Shown piece by piece: positions 11,338 to 22,045 of a stretch of 64,000 nucleotides of DNA; position 1 is the stretch's first letter; each line of letters starts with the position of its first letter. Made by a program: the position numbers and the translations under genes. The DNA lies in the NCBI RefSeq assembly GCF_024586455.1, contig NC_065921.1, positions 76,212,720 through 76,276,719 of the forward strand. The letters run 5' to 3'. Below the pieces are notes generated by a model that did not search any database, was not told the DNA's origin, and worked only from the letters and a program-made list of their open reading frames with translations. Origin of the DNA: Bactrocera neohumeralis (taxonomy: Eukaryota; Arthropoda; Insecta; Diptera; Tephritidae).

Positions 11338-11935
11338 ATCACGCACCACCTCTTCGTCGATTTCAGAGATGCTTTCGACAGCAAGAAAAGGAGCTGCCTT
11401 TATGTCGCTGTGTCTGAATTTTGTATCCTCGCGAAACTAATACGGCTGTGTAAACCAACGTTGAGCAACACCAAAAGCTCCGTCAGGATCGGGAAGGATC
11501 TCTTCAAGCCGTTCGATACCAAACGAGATTTCAAACAATGCGACTCGCTATCGTGCGACTTCTTCAATCTACTGCTGGAAAAAATAATTCTAGCTTTAGA
11601 GCTGAATGGAGAAGTTGCAATCTTTTATAAGAGTGTACAACTGCGGGCGTACGGCGATAATATTGATATCATTGGCCTCAACAATCGCACCGTTAGTACT
11701 GATTTCTCTAGAATGCATAAGGAAGCGAAGCAAAAGAGCAACGAAGGGAAAACGAAATATCTCCTGTCATCAAACAAACAGTCGTCGCACTAGCGACTTG
11801 GCTCCCACGTCACTGTTGACAGTCATAACTTCGAAGCCATATATAATTTCGTCTACCTTGGAACCAGCATAAAACCAACAACAACGTCAGCCTCGAAAAC
11901 CAACACGAAATGACTCGTACTTAGATGATTGCGAG
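11338..11935 (+). mobile_element. RTE-like non-LTR retrotransposon, fragment copy 3
   Basis: Only the central RT survives, with nucleotide identity to copy 2 obvious by eye: CACCACCTCTTCGTCGATTT at 11345 and TCATCAAACAAACAGTCGTC at 11768. It begins in the HHLFVDF block and stops near the NFVYLGTSI block. It has neither 5' end nor AAGAAG tail, so it is a deletion remnant or was cut on both sides. Confidence 0.85.
11410..11793 (+). pseudogene. RTE-like reverse transcriptase fragment with mutated active site
   Basis: An open stretch of about 127 codons aligns without frameshift to copy 2 from residue SEFGIPAKLI onward: SEFCILAKLIRLCKPTLSN, then FDTKRDFKQCDSLSCDFFN. The catalytic YADD is YGDN (11650-11661), which removes one metal-binding aspartate. 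The FRQGDS turn reads FKQCDS. A short in-frame deletion follows HKEAK. A stop after KQSSH ends it. The frame stayed open after the active site was lost, so openness here is chance rather than selection. Confidence 0.85.
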
Positions 11936-12535
11936 CCTGAGCACTTTAGATTTCTCGCTCACTTTGATTTCATTCCAAAATATATGGATTACCAGGTCGC
12001 CGATGATTGATTTTGGGTGACTGGTTTGAGCGCCTAGTCACAGCGGTATTGCAGAAAATTGTTAGGTTGATGAGCTTGCTAAAACAGGTAATTCAGTCTC
12101 AATAACTGATAAAAGCTTTGTTGGCTTTTTGTGGTTCACTGCTAGATTCTTGTCTCTCAGACGAATCAGCTACCGTTGGTCAACTATCAATAGTTGTAGG
12201 ATCCTTCTGGTAAATCATAAGAGGTCTAGAGAACTTGTAGGAGATTTGACTGGGCACTCTCCAATCAGCCAACTACTTTAGCTGTATGAAAGAAGATGAA
12301 TTAGAATCAACATTTCCTCCTTTGTCGGAAAAAAAACCTTGTCAGATTTCATAGTTTTAACCATCCAGTTTAAATAGTGCAAATAGAATTAAAATACTTG
12401 CCAACAGCTGAGGTCTAACTACAGGAGTTATTTTCGTTTGTCTTTAGAAATAACTGCGCATAATAAGTAGTCTAAGTATTATTCCCAGATATGCTAAGGG
12501 ATCAACCATCTTACTAAACCTATCCTAACCCTGTT
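11936..12535 (+). pseudogene. RNase H and C-terminal tail relic of a non-LTR retrotransposon
   Basis: Translated fragments: APSHSGIAENC then VDELAKTGNSVSIT near 12030-12110 (the ..W.PGHSGI.GN..ADELA signature of the RNase H C-terminus), then RWSTINSCRILLVNH and RSRELVGDLTGHSPIS near 12170-12260, matching the RRRSRELLSLSK block of the relic at 60.4-61.2 kb. An ATCCTAACCC-type tail lies at about 12520. Stops in every frame. The part nearest the RTE-like copy lacks the first two acidic RNase H residues. Confidence 0.7.
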
Positions 12536-12544
12536 TTCAATTTA

Positions 12545-12725
12545 CACTTTTTTTTCTGCGATGATGCTCACTTTGGATTAAATGGTTACGATAATCCGCC
12601 AGCTATTGTGGAGACACCATTGCATACTCCAACCTTCTTCTAACAAAATGGCACTACATGCCATACAATGAACGAAACAAGCATTTTATTGAAGAAAACT
12701 TTTCGTGAGCGCATTACCTGGAGTA
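12545..12725 (+). pseudogene. Mariner-like transposase fragment
   Basis: It reads FCDDAHFGLNGYDN, then, after a deletion, QNGTTCHTMNETSILLKKTF, corresponding to the FSDEAHFWLNGY and QQDGATCHT..TI.LL motifs of the mariner lineage at 5.7-6.4 kb. About 70 residues between the first and second catalytic aspartates are missing, and the second aspartate has become N (QNG). Ends are not recognisable. Confidence 0.7.
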
Positions 12726-13129
12726 GTGCGCCTAAACTTTCTAAAGAAAGCTAGCTGCTCTTTGAAGCTGTATAATTTATATGACTTCGAAGACTACTTA
12801 TACTGCTTGTTAAAATACTGATGAGATCTGAAACCCGGAAACTTATTTAGTGGGGAGCTTTCAAAAGCTTTGATCCGAACATGCAGACTTTACCCTTCCG
12901 ACTTTTTCACGCCTACTTATCTCTCGTATGCATGCAAACAACGAAGCAACTAACGGGACTGGAGTCAGCGGGTCGTGGCCCAAGTTATCCGGAATAAGAC
13001 TACGCTTGGTAACAGTCGTCAATATGAACTTCTACGTATAATAATGAACATCCTACACGACAATACTGCGACCCAGAAAGAAATTTCACTTATATAAATG
13101 TAAATAATAAATAAATAAATTAGCGTGAC
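12726..13129. other. Unassigned DNA, possibly retroelement tail
   Basis: Nothing firm was seen. A stretch near 12950-13010 reads weakly like a retroelement C-terminus (WPKLSG.., LVTVVNM) but is too short to assign. Confidence 0.3.
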
Positions 13130-13290
13130 AAGCTGACGCGATTTTGCCATACCCGTTAGACTGTTTTGCTCATTTGTAGGAAGCGTCGATATAGAGTCGC
13201 TATAGGATGTAGCTCTCCGATTAACTAATGAAATTTGACATTAATTATTGTCCAAGGCAACGCCACAAACTCCAACCACAGTTCAAATTG
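13130..13290 (-). repeat. Fragment of the ~155 bp-monomer dispersed repeat
   Basis: GTGACAAGCTGACGCGATTT and TGCTCATTTGTAGGAAGCGT followed by TCGCTATAGGATGTAGCTCT match the reverse orientation of the family tail and first monomer seen at 15.1-15.4 kb, with deletions. Confidence 0.55.
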
Positions 13291-13472
13291 GACAACTAAA
13301 ACACTCACATAAAACATGTCGCTCTCTAAAAATCTCCAAATCGACTGCAGCGACATCTATAGCACACAGCTACCGGTAGTCAACGAAGTATTTAGCAAAG
13401 GGATTATAAAAGATATCCACTGAAGGGTTGTCAGCATTTTGAAGCGGTATATTTGCTGTCGAACCTGTAATT

Positions 13473-14197
13473 ACAGGGCACTCGAAGTTTAACCAATTAA
13501 AAAAGCCACCAATTCGGTTTGGAAAATTATTTTTATTTATTTTAAAGAACAAAATGTGTGAAAATAATCATAAATTCAGGACCAATTCACTTTTGCTCGA
13601 TATGACCACCTTTTGCCTTAACTATGGCCTTGAGACGGTCAAAAAACGAATCGCAAGCTGCCCGAATGTGACTTGCCGGTATTTTGGCCCACTCATGGAC
13701 AATGGCTTTCTTCAGCATCTCGAGACTGGTGTATTTTTTACTTCGGACCTTTCTCTCCAAAATGGCTCAGAGAGAATAATCCATTGGATTCGCATCTGGT
13801 GAATTCGAGAGCCATTGTGTGGTCGTAATGAAGTTCGGAACGTTGTTTTTCAGCCATTCTTGGTTCACTCGCGCTTTGTGAGACGGTGCTGAGTCTTGTT
13901 GAAGCGTCCATGGTTTGCGACCGAAATGTTTGTTTGCCGACGGCTTCAAAGCAGCCGCCAGAACACTTTCGCGATAATATGTCGCATCTACATTGACGCC
14001 AGGCTCGATGAAAGCAATTGGAGAGCGCCCATCTGCGGTGACAGCCGCCGAAACCATTATTTGTGGCGGATGCTGCCTTCTGGTGGCCAACCGATAACTA
14101 CGAACTGTCATTCAGCAAATTTATAAACAGCAGATTCCAGTGCGACAGCTGCACGAACGTTCTGAAGTTGGTTACACTTCGAGTGCCGGACCCTGTA
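13473..14197 (-). mobile_element. DD37D (maT-like) Tc1/mariner transposon, non-autonomous copy B
   Basis: Both ends are present. The 14169-14197 end reads, on the minus strand, ACAGGGTCCGGCACTCGAAG then TGTAACCAA; the 13473 end is a shortened version with CACTCGAAGTTTAACCAATT. At about 725 bp it has the same layout as the copy at 42.7 kb: a 5' UTR leading directly into the second half of a transposase. The N-terminal DNA-binding domain and the first catalytic aspartate are absent in both, so the deletion predates their spread. Confidence 0.9.
13590..14127 (-). pseudogene. DD37D transposase, C-terminal half, with nonsense codon
   Basis: Read on the minus strand: RSYRLATRRQHPPQIMVSAA, then ADGRSPIAFIEPGVNVDATY, then TLQQDSAPSHKARVNQEWL (second catalytic aspartate), then SPDANPMDYSL (third). 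The tryptophan codon after DYSL is TGA near 13766, splitting the frame before AILE..IRSKK. The last third continues to CDSFFDRLKAIVKAKGGHIE. The PPQIMVWAAV motif has W changed to S. No start codon context for a complete protein exists. Confidence 0.85.
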
Positions 14198-15086
14198 GTA
14201 AAGACGTAGTGCTGGACTTATGCTAATTTGTCTGCTTTCCGGTAAAATTTAATACGAAAATTGGTATAATTTTAGTCTATTTAAAGACACGAAAGCCAAT
14301 CGTCCAGCATTAGTTGCCATATTACTCAAATAGTCCAACACCGCTAAACAACTTGCTTCTGAATTCTGTTGGCAAATTAAAGAAAATATAAACTTTAACA
14401 GCCACTATTATATAATAAAAAAATAACAACAACAACAATACTAACTTGAGAGCATTTTTCAGCCAAAATCATTTAGCCAGTTCGGCGAAGCTACTGTGAA
14501 ATATGCGTGGGCTTCCGCGCAAGCTCGTGCCAAAGTTTCCGCAAAATTTTTATTGAAAAAGTTGCATGCAACGTGGCAGACACATGCGTGTGCATAAAAT
14601 TGTAAAGGCAGCAACAAATAAATATTTGCTTGCAGACACACAAATTTCAGCTGAAATAAAGTTTATACAAAATTTAATGTTAGAAGCAAAAAGTAGAAAC
14701 TTGTAAATGTAGCTGCTAAGTAAGAGTGTTAGTGTGTGTGTGCGTGCCGTTGTGGACTGCGGAAAAAATGCCAAGCACGTGCGTAGAGAGCGGAGCGGAA
14801 TGCCACAGTGGAAACAGAGCAGACGCTTGTTAACACATACTCATTTATAATTAGTGTTATGCGCACACAATGCCTCCATGACATAACGGTACGCACTTAG
14901 CACACACACACACACATAGGCAGCTACAAACATTTGTGGGAATATTTAATGTTGGCGCATGTTGAAAGTTGTGGTGAAACCGCCACTTACACAATTAAAT
15001 GCGAGTAACAATGATGTAATCACTTGAATGCGAAATTTTGCTACTCCACACGACGAACGCGCAAACACATGGCAACTTGTATACGA
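14198..15086. other. Unique non-coding DNA
   Basis: AT-rich host-type sequence with an AACAACAACAA tract near 14426, GT and CA tracts near 14733 and 14900, and no coding or transposon signal. Confidence 0.5.
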
Positions 15087-16040
15087 TAGTGTATACCCTG
15101 AACAGGGTACATTAAGTTTGCTTTGAAGTTTGTTACGCTCAGAAGAAAACGTCGGAGACTCCGTAAAATATATGTATATAAGTATAAATGATCAGCATGA
15201 TGAGCTGAGTCGATTTAGCCATGTTCATCTGTCCAACAGTCTATCTGTATATTTACAAAGTAGTCCCTCAGTTTGTGAGATATTGATTTGAAATTTTACA
15301 GGCATTATTTACTCCTTAAGGAGCTGCTCATTTGTAGGAATCGTAGAAATCGGACAACTGTATCATATAGCTGTCATACAAACTGAACGAACGGAATCAA
15401 GTCCTTCTAAGGAAAACTTTTTCAGTTGACGAGTAACCTTCACGAAACTTGACATATATTTTTCACCAAAACAATGGCATAATCTCCGAAGAAATGGTTC
15501 CGATTGGACTACTATAGCGTATAGCTGCCATACAAACTGAAAAATGAAATTCATGTCCTTGTATGGAAAACTTTTTTGTTTTAGAAGATATTTTCACCAA
15601 ATTTACCATAAGGTATTATCCAAGGCAACGCTATATTTTCTGCAGAAATGGTAAGCAGCGGACCAGCAGAGCACATAGCTGTCATACAAACTCAACGATC
15701 AAAATTGAGTCCTTGTATGAAAAACTTTTTTACTCGACCGTATAGCTTCACTAAATTCGGTACGAATTATTGTTCAAAGTAACGGTAGATTTTTCTAAAT
15801 TTTTTTTTTTCAGATATGACACTTACAGCCAAAGCTGGCATACAAACTGAATAGCCGAACTTGAGTCTTTGTACAGAAAACTTTTTTATTTAATTAGTTC
15901 TCGTCACCAAACTTGACGTCAATTATTCTACAAGCCATTGGCACAATCTCTGAAAAAATTGTTCCGATCGGACTACTAGCTCATATAGCTGCCATACAAA
16001 CTCAGCGATCAAATAAATGTACCTGTGAAGGGTATTTCAG
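15087..16040 (-). repeat. Dispersed repeat with ~155 bp tandem monomers, near-complete copy
   Basis: It begins with the palindromic end GTATACCCTGAACAGGGTAC (15091-15110) and the reversed tail (GTCGGAGACTCC, ATGATCAGCATGATGAGCTG, AGTCGATTTAGCCATGTTC). It then has four monomers marked by CCTTGTATGGAAAACTTTTT-like boxes near 15400, 15553, 15712 and 15868 (spacing 153-159 bp), each preceded by ATAGCTGCCATACAAACTGA. It ends near GAAGGGTATTTCAG at about 16025. No coding capacity. How it moves is unknown to me. Confidence 0.85.
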
Positions 16041-16369
16041 CAGACAAAGTTAACATTTTTTCTTGTTTTTCCATTTCTTTGTGTATATATTCATTAGGGC
16101 GCATTTTTTATAGATGGGCGATGACATGAATTTGCTTATTAAATACGATTTACCGTTTTGTTAATTAAATTTTACTGTAACATATGTAGATATGCATATA
16201 TGTACATACACAGATATTCACGACTATACGTATGTACAAAACATATGCTCAACAATACAAATAGCGCATGTCTTTGAGCTCAGAATACAAACATTTGTGA
16301 AAAAGAGCTGAAATTCTTTAAACAATTTCATTAGTCGAAAGCGAGACGCATAAGAGAAAAAAAAACACC
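16041..16369. other. Unassigned AT-rich DNA
   Basis: The ATATGTAGATATGCATATATG tract near 16182 is simple sequence. No gene or element end was seen before the DD37D copy begins. Confidence 0.4.
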
Positions 16370-16945
16370 CGCCACAAATAATGGTTTGGGCGGCTGTCAC
16401 CGCAGATGGGCGCTGTCTAATTGTTTCCATCGAGCCTGGCGACATATTATCGGGAAAGTGTTCTGGCGGCTGCTTTGAAGCCGTGGGCAAAAAAACATTT
16501 CGGTCGCAAACCATGGACGTTTCAACAAGACTCAGCACCGTCTCACAAAGCGCGAGTGAACCAAGAATGGCTGAAAAACAACGTTCCGAACTTCATTACG
16601 ACCACACAATGGCTCTCGAATTCACCAGATGCAAATCCAATGGATTATTTTCTCTGAGCCATTTTGGAGAGCAAAGGCCGAAGTAAAAAATGCAACAGTC
16701 TCGAGATGCTGAAGAAAGCCATTGTCCGTAAGTGGGCCAAAATACCGGTAAGTCACATTCGGACAGCTTGCGATTCGTTTTTTGACGATCTCAGGGCCAT
16801 AGTTAAGGCAAAAGATGGTCATATCGAGCAAAAGTGCATTGGTCCTGAATTTATGATTATTTTCACACATTTTGTAATTTAAAATAAATAAAAATTATTT
16901 TCCAAACTGAATGTAATTGGTTGCACTTCGAGTTCCGGACCCTGT
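16370..16945 (+). mobile_element. DD37D (maT-like) transposon copy C, 5'-truncated
   Basis: It starts abruptly inside the coding region at CCGCCACAAATAATGGTTTG and runs to the right terminal repeat (TTGCACTTCGAGTTCCGGAC, then CCTGT). The transposase pieces match copies A and B: MVWAAVTADGRC, then an internal deletion of about 12 bp, then FGRKPWTFQQDSAPSHK and SPDANPMDY. The tryptophan codon after DYFL is TGA (near 16658), the same nonsense change as copy B. A frameshift near 16450 separates the first block. The left terminal repeat is lost. Confidence 0.88.
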
Positions 16946-17115
16946 AATATGATCAGATCGATTTCGGTGGTGTGTGCCGATGCATTTTCATGTTGAAAGT
17001 GCGCTTTTTCTTCATAACAAGGAATTTTTTCTGAATTTCTTCGTGGAATTAACTCAATAGTTCGGCATAGTCGGCACTGTCCCTGTAAAAACAGGTTTGA
17101 TAGTCCTATCATTAA
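16946..17115 (-). pseudogene. Mariner-like transposase fragment
   Basis: Read on the minus strand: CRLCRTIELIPRRNSEKIP, then KAHFQHENASAHTTEID, which corresponds to the stretch before and over the second catalytic aspartate in DD34D mariners (..LL.R....+.KRP......HFHQDNA.AHT). The aspartate itself reads E. It lies directly against the right end of the DD37D copy. Only about 50 codons remain. Confidence 0.55.
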
Positions 17116-17149
17116 TGAACTTCAAAGTAGAAGAATCATTAATTTCACA

Positions 17150-18430
17150 GTGAGCTTTCCCATCACTTCCATAAACAAACTTCGAATCACCGACCGATGT
17201 TATTCACTCTCCGCTCCTATATACTATATGATATGGAAGAAACTGCTAGTCGTCAGCGCATTATTAGTTACTGAGAAAGAAGGCATTGAAGCAGCGGAAA
17301 GATTTGGCAACACAAAAGAAAAAGCAGTGGATGAAATACCTAACAAAGCCTTAAAGACTGTCATTAAACTCAAGACCGGTCCGTTCATTGCTTACGCAGT
17401 GCTTATGACACCCTATTGTTCCCTAAAATTTGGAAGAGGCAGCGTCTGGTCTTCATGCAGAAACCAAATAAACTAGCTGGGAATCCAAGCTCATACCAAC
17501 CACTATTTATGCTCGACACGTTGGAATCATAGTGAATTATATGTATTCACGGAACGTAGGAACATCTTGAAAAAGAATCAACATAATTTATTCGCATAAA
17601 GAGGTGAATAATTCACGCAATTAAAAATCAACTGATGTCGCTAGTAAAGTTATACGAGTAGAAGGTGCGAAGTGGATGCATGGCACTAATGAATGCGATT
17701 GATATAAAAAATGCCTCTAATTCGGCTAACTGGCCCCATATTATAAGAACAGTGGAACTCGAAAAAATGACACTCTATTTCGTTAAAATTATTTCTAGTT
17801 ACCTATTGGATAGGTTGCTGTTATGTTGAAAAGAAGATGGACCACAACACAACGTACTGACGGTAGAGTACCACAATGCTCAGTCCTGGATACCGTACAC
17901 TACGATGAAGACCTGATGATAACTCAGTATGGTTGTATCGATAAAATCAGCTGAATAGACAGAATGTGGAATGAGGCAGCAGAAAAAAGAAGGAATGGCT
18001 TACGAGAACGAAACTCCAGCTGCCAGGACGGAAAACTGAAGCAGGGAAAATTTTCTACCTACCTGCTGGGTATACGCTGGGTATAAAACATTCACAGAGA
18101 AGTCCTCAAAATATGGAGATTTGTTGATAAATGCGCGTCTTAACTACAAGCCTCACATCGATAAAAGCTGTGAGAAAGTGGCTGTGGTCACGGCAGCAAT
18201 AACTAGAAAGATGGGCAATATTGGGGGACCTCGGCAGAGCAGAAATGCAGCCCTGACTAAAATGAACCAGTTAGGGCTTATGTACGTGGCTACTTTATAA
18301 GGAATAGCAGCGCAAGGTATACGCAGAAAAGGTAATAGTGCGGCTAAGTGAAATCAGGGTCATCTGCGCTTTCCGAAAGGTATTACAAGACGCGGTTGTG
18401 GTTATAGCGGGTATCAAAGTATGCATCACT
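17150..18430 (+). pseudogene. R1-clade non-LTR retrotransposon pol relic
   Basis: Pieces in order: EKEGIEAAERFGNTKEKAVD and EIPNKALKTVIKL (17280-17370, pre-RT region), PKPNKLAGN-like and PYQPLFML-like text near 17460-17510, IDIKNASNSANW near 17700 (block with the first RT aspartate), RVPQCSVLD near 17870 (the usual GVPQGSVLGP turn), then DLLINARLNYKPHIDKSCEK with VVTAAITRKMGNIGGPRQSR near 18120-18250 and ICAFRKV..DAVVVIAGI near 18360-18420. The YADD block is deleted. Many stops and frame changes. The clade call rests on the thumb motifs and is inference. Confidence 0.75.
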
Positions 18431-19144
18431 TCAATCAATTAGCCCACATTAGTCCAGCTCTTGTTCAGGTTCTGTTTTTACTCAATTCAATTTCATTTCA
18501 AAACAATCCGATTTCATTTAAAACCAAGCAAATGCCCTGGTGCAGCAGTCTCATGCATTCCAAGTTAGATTTGTGTCTGGCACAGCAATAAACTCTTTCA
18601 CAACCCACTTTAAGCTCTCAACTTTTTATTCACATTTTGTTTGCCTATTTTTATTTTTTTTTGTCGTTTGCTGCTTTTATTTCCGTTGATGACTGTGTGT
18701 TGACGTGCTCTCATCAGATGCCAACATTTCAACTTCACCAATGAAATTGAGAGGAGTGAGAGAAAGGTTAACAAAATATGCACGTTTGAGTATGAATAAC
18801 TGATTTGGTGCCGGAATGTGAGCACTGGTATGTATGTATGTATACAATTTGAGTACTTGTAGGATCTTTAATATAACAGTGTGTAGCTTAAGTAAATGCT
18901 GAATAAATTTTTACTATGGATTATTAAGTGTTATTTAAACAATAATCGCGAATTAGCTCATTGCTTTGCCAAATATATCAATTATAATGAGCTGTTTGGC
19001 TTGAAGAGCAAAAGCAGCTCAGTTTCAAGGGATCGCGACACGGCTTGAAGACTTGACGCATAGTGTGCAGATCCAGTAATCGAGTGAGTCACAGATTTCT
19101 CAGGATATTCAAAACTATTAAGGAATTTCTTGGCGTTAATTGAT
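18431..19144. other. Unique non-coding DNA
   Basis: AT-rich. TGTATGTATGTATACA lies near 18830. No gene or element was recognised. Confidence 0.45.
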
Positions 19145-20660
19145 ACAAATGCTAAAGAGCTTTTGAGCTATCGAACTGAAAATTTGCACATGTTATTTTT
19201 TTTACAAAAAGCTTCTTTTTGTAACTGCTGATATGACCATTATAGCATTAGCTGCCATAGCGCCAATAGGGTGGGTCGATTTTTTTTCGATTCGAGATTT
19301 CTAATAGTGCGGGAAAGTTGCCTTATACTTCCTATTCCAATGCAACTTTTTGAGATCGCGTTAATTGATACAAATTTGCCTAAAATCGTTAAACTTTTAG
19401 CGCCTGAAATACGCATCTCATGGCAAAATTCTAAAACAAATGTTATTTTCACGTCATTTGCTACCGAAATTGTAGCTTATTTTTTGTTGACGAACCGTTC
19501 CCGAGATATCGGGCGCCACAGCACAAGGTGAAAATAGCCGAGTGCTATCACTCACATTCATTCACCTATGCCAAAGGACACGTTCGGATAGGTCTCCACA
19601 CAAATATTTTTTCATCGAGTTCCTTCACTCTTGTCGTTGATTTCGCCGAGTGCTATCACTTATATTCTCTCAACAGAACACAGAACTCAAAATGTCTGAA
19701 TCTAAATTTAAATTTAGACAGAAATGTCCTGTGTTTGGCAAATATCCGTACAATCTCTCTGAGTCCCAGTTGGGGTTGAAGATGCAATCCGATCTCAAAA
19801 CAAAAAGTTGCATTGGAATCAGGAAGTAAGGCAACTTTTTATTTCCCGAATCGAATAAAGTCCGGAATACCCTACTAACCAACCAGTTGAGCTCAAGCCT
19901 TTATATGGAAAAGTTTTTTGTTTGAAAAGATATCTTCACGAAATTTGGTACAGCTTATTGCCTAAGTTGTATATGCAACATATGTTGGAATTGTTAAGAT
20001 CGAACAACTATAGCATATAGCTGTCATACAAACTGATCGATCACAATCCAAACCTTGTATGGCAAACTTTTTCATTTGATGAGATATCTTCACAAACTTT
20101 GGCATGAATTATTATTTGAAGCAATCCTACAACCCGTGAGGAAACTTTTCAGATCGGGCTGCTTTAGCATATAGCTACCATACAAACTGATCGATCAAAC
20201 ATTCAACCCTTGTATGGAAAACTTTTTTTATTTGAAAAGATATCTTCACGAAATTCGGCATGGATTATTGTTATAGACAATACTACAATCTGCAAAGAAA
20301 TTGTTTTGATCGCGCTACTATAGCACATAGCTGCAATACAAACTGATATATCAAAATTAAATTCTTATATGGAAAACTTTTTTATTTTAAGACTTATCTT
20401 TACAAAATTTCGCTCGAATTATCATTTGAAGATATGGTACAATCTTAAAGGAAATTCTTCAAATCTGGCCGCTTTATCATAAAGCTACCATACAAACTGA
20501 CCGAGCAACATTGAATTCTTGTATGGAAAACTTTTTCATTTGACAAGATATCATTACGAAATTAACCACGGATTATTACTTACGACAAAGCTACAATCTG
20601 TGAAGAAATTTTTCAGATCGGAGCACTATAGCATATATCTACCATGCAAATTGTTCAATA
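19145..20660 (-). repeat. Dispersed repeat with ~155 bp tandem monomers, interrupted copy
   Basis: CTTGTATGGAAAACTTTTT-like boxes at about 19901, 20055, 20211, 20366 and 20519 lie 153-156 bp apart, each preceded by a variant of ATAGCTGCCATACAAACTGA. The upstream non-tandem part (GAAAATTTGCACATGTTATT, AAGCTTCTTTTTGTAACTGC) is at 19170-19230. A separate inverted-repeat element of about 608 bp splits the first monomer. Palindromic ends were not found here. Confidence 0.8.
19267..19874. mobile_element. Inverted-repeat element (~608 bp, ~95 bp arms) inserted in the 155 bp array
   Basis: The left arm starts TAGGGTGGGTCGATT and carries TTCGATTCGAGA, AAGTTGCCTTATACTTCC, ATTCCAATGCAACTTTTT and GAGATCG. 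The right arm (about 19785-19874) is its inverted complement with small indels (CGATCTCAAAA, AAAAAGTTGCATTGGAAT, GGAAGTAAGGCAACTT, TTCCCGAATCGAA, ACCCTA). The interior has no transposase. It contains GCCGAGTGCTATCACT twice, 108 bp apart (19538 and 19646). Flanking sequence is interrupted monomer DNA. It is a MITE or foldback-like element by structure; its family is unknown to me. Confidence 0.8.
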
Positions 20661-21689
20661 AAACTCAAGATGAAGATCTTCATAAAAATTATATTTCCCT
20701 TACTATGTTACCTTAATGCGACTTGAAGCTTCTTAACATCAAATAATGTAAAAACTGTGCGTTGGCCACAGATATGCACATAAGAAAGGAAAGAAAGGTA
20801 TTACAGCTAGGTTGTAGCCGCAGTTAATGCTTTTTTTTTAACTGGCTATTGCGTACACAACCATTACTATACAATGCTAGCCCCCTCACACTTCAAAATA
20901 TTTACCATACAATTTGCCAATTCACATGTTATCACAGCCTTTATTTCCTACTTTTTTTTCAAATAAACACATTTGTTTTTTCTTTCGCATTTTCATACCC
21001 ACGCCTTTCTAACCTCCTACCCTCGCTTGTTTTGCAGTGTTTATTTGCAGGAGATTTGGTTGTTTTCCTCCATTTTTGCACAATCATCGTCATCCGCATA
21101 GCGTTACACTCAGCCTCAGCTGCAGCGTTGGTATGTGTGTGTTTGTTTATTACTATTCAAAATGTGTGCACATGTTTGTTTGCAGTTTGCGGCTCTGCCG
21201 GTTTTCCGCTTACGTTTTATTTTTTTGCGGTAGATTTCAAAAAGTGTCACTTAAGTTGGCAGGAATGTCACGTAAGTGTCAGCAAAAGCCTAACATTACA
21301 TACATTTCGAAGCTGTGACTTGGCACGCCACATCACACGCTGTGATGGAAATGCTAAGCATTTGCAAGGCGCTGTCGGTTGCTGTGCGAAAGGCGTGAAT
21401 ATTAGAAACAGTAATCCAGTTAGTGGCGTGTGTTTTGGGCGGAGAAATGTCTTAAAGTGAAATTCCATACAAATTGCATACTTTTGCGAAGGCTTTAAAT
21501 GTTTTGGTCGCTGAAATGCAAATGTTTTGAAATCATAAAATTTATACATTTCACTATGTAGTGCAGGTTACTCATACGTCATGTCAAACATCCATTATAA
21601 TGTAGCTTAAGGTGCAGTGCAATATACTTTATACAATTATACGGATTAATATTAAGTAGGAGTAAGAAAAAATTTAAACTTTGGCTGTA
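20661..21689. other. Unique non-coding DNA
   Basis: Host-type sequence, pyrimidine-rich around 20930-21060, with a short GT tract near 21130. A frame open for about 200 codons at 20849-21460 starts only from TTG and reads as composition-driven F, C and S runs with no domain, so it is not called as a gene. Confidence 0.5.
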
Positions 21690-22045
21690 CTGATGCATTT
21701 CTTATTGTATAAAAAGCTATAAAAATCTCCTTATCTTCACTTTCAATGGTCAGTTTGTATGGCAGCTATATGCTATAGTAGTGCGATCTCAATAATTTAT
21801 TCGAATATTGTAGCAGTGTCTTAGATAATATTCTGTGCCAAATTTTGTTAAGCTACCTCGTCAAATAAAAGAGTTTTCCATACAAAGACTTCAGTTGTAT
21901 AGGACAGTTTGTATGACAGCTATATGCTATAGTAGTCCGATCTGAACAATATACTTGAAGATTGCAGCAGTGCCTCTGATAATAAGTTGTGCCAAATTTT
22001 GTGGAGTTAGTTTATTTAATAAAATAGTTTTCAATACAAGGACGG
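21690..22045 (+). repeat. Dispersed repeat with ~155 bp monomers, two monomers
   Basis: GTCAGTTTGTATGGCAGCTA at about 21749 and GACAGTTTGTATGACAGCTA at about 21903 lie about 154 bp apart, each followed by TATGCTATAGTAGT(G/C)CGATC. It breaks off into the retroelement relic at about 22040, which may have inserted here. Confidence 0.8.

Noticed and set aside
20849..21460. 203-codon open frame in unique DNA
   Set aside because: It starts only at TTG, has no recognisable domain, and its F/C/S/L-rich text follows pyrimidine-rich composition. No splice or promoter support.
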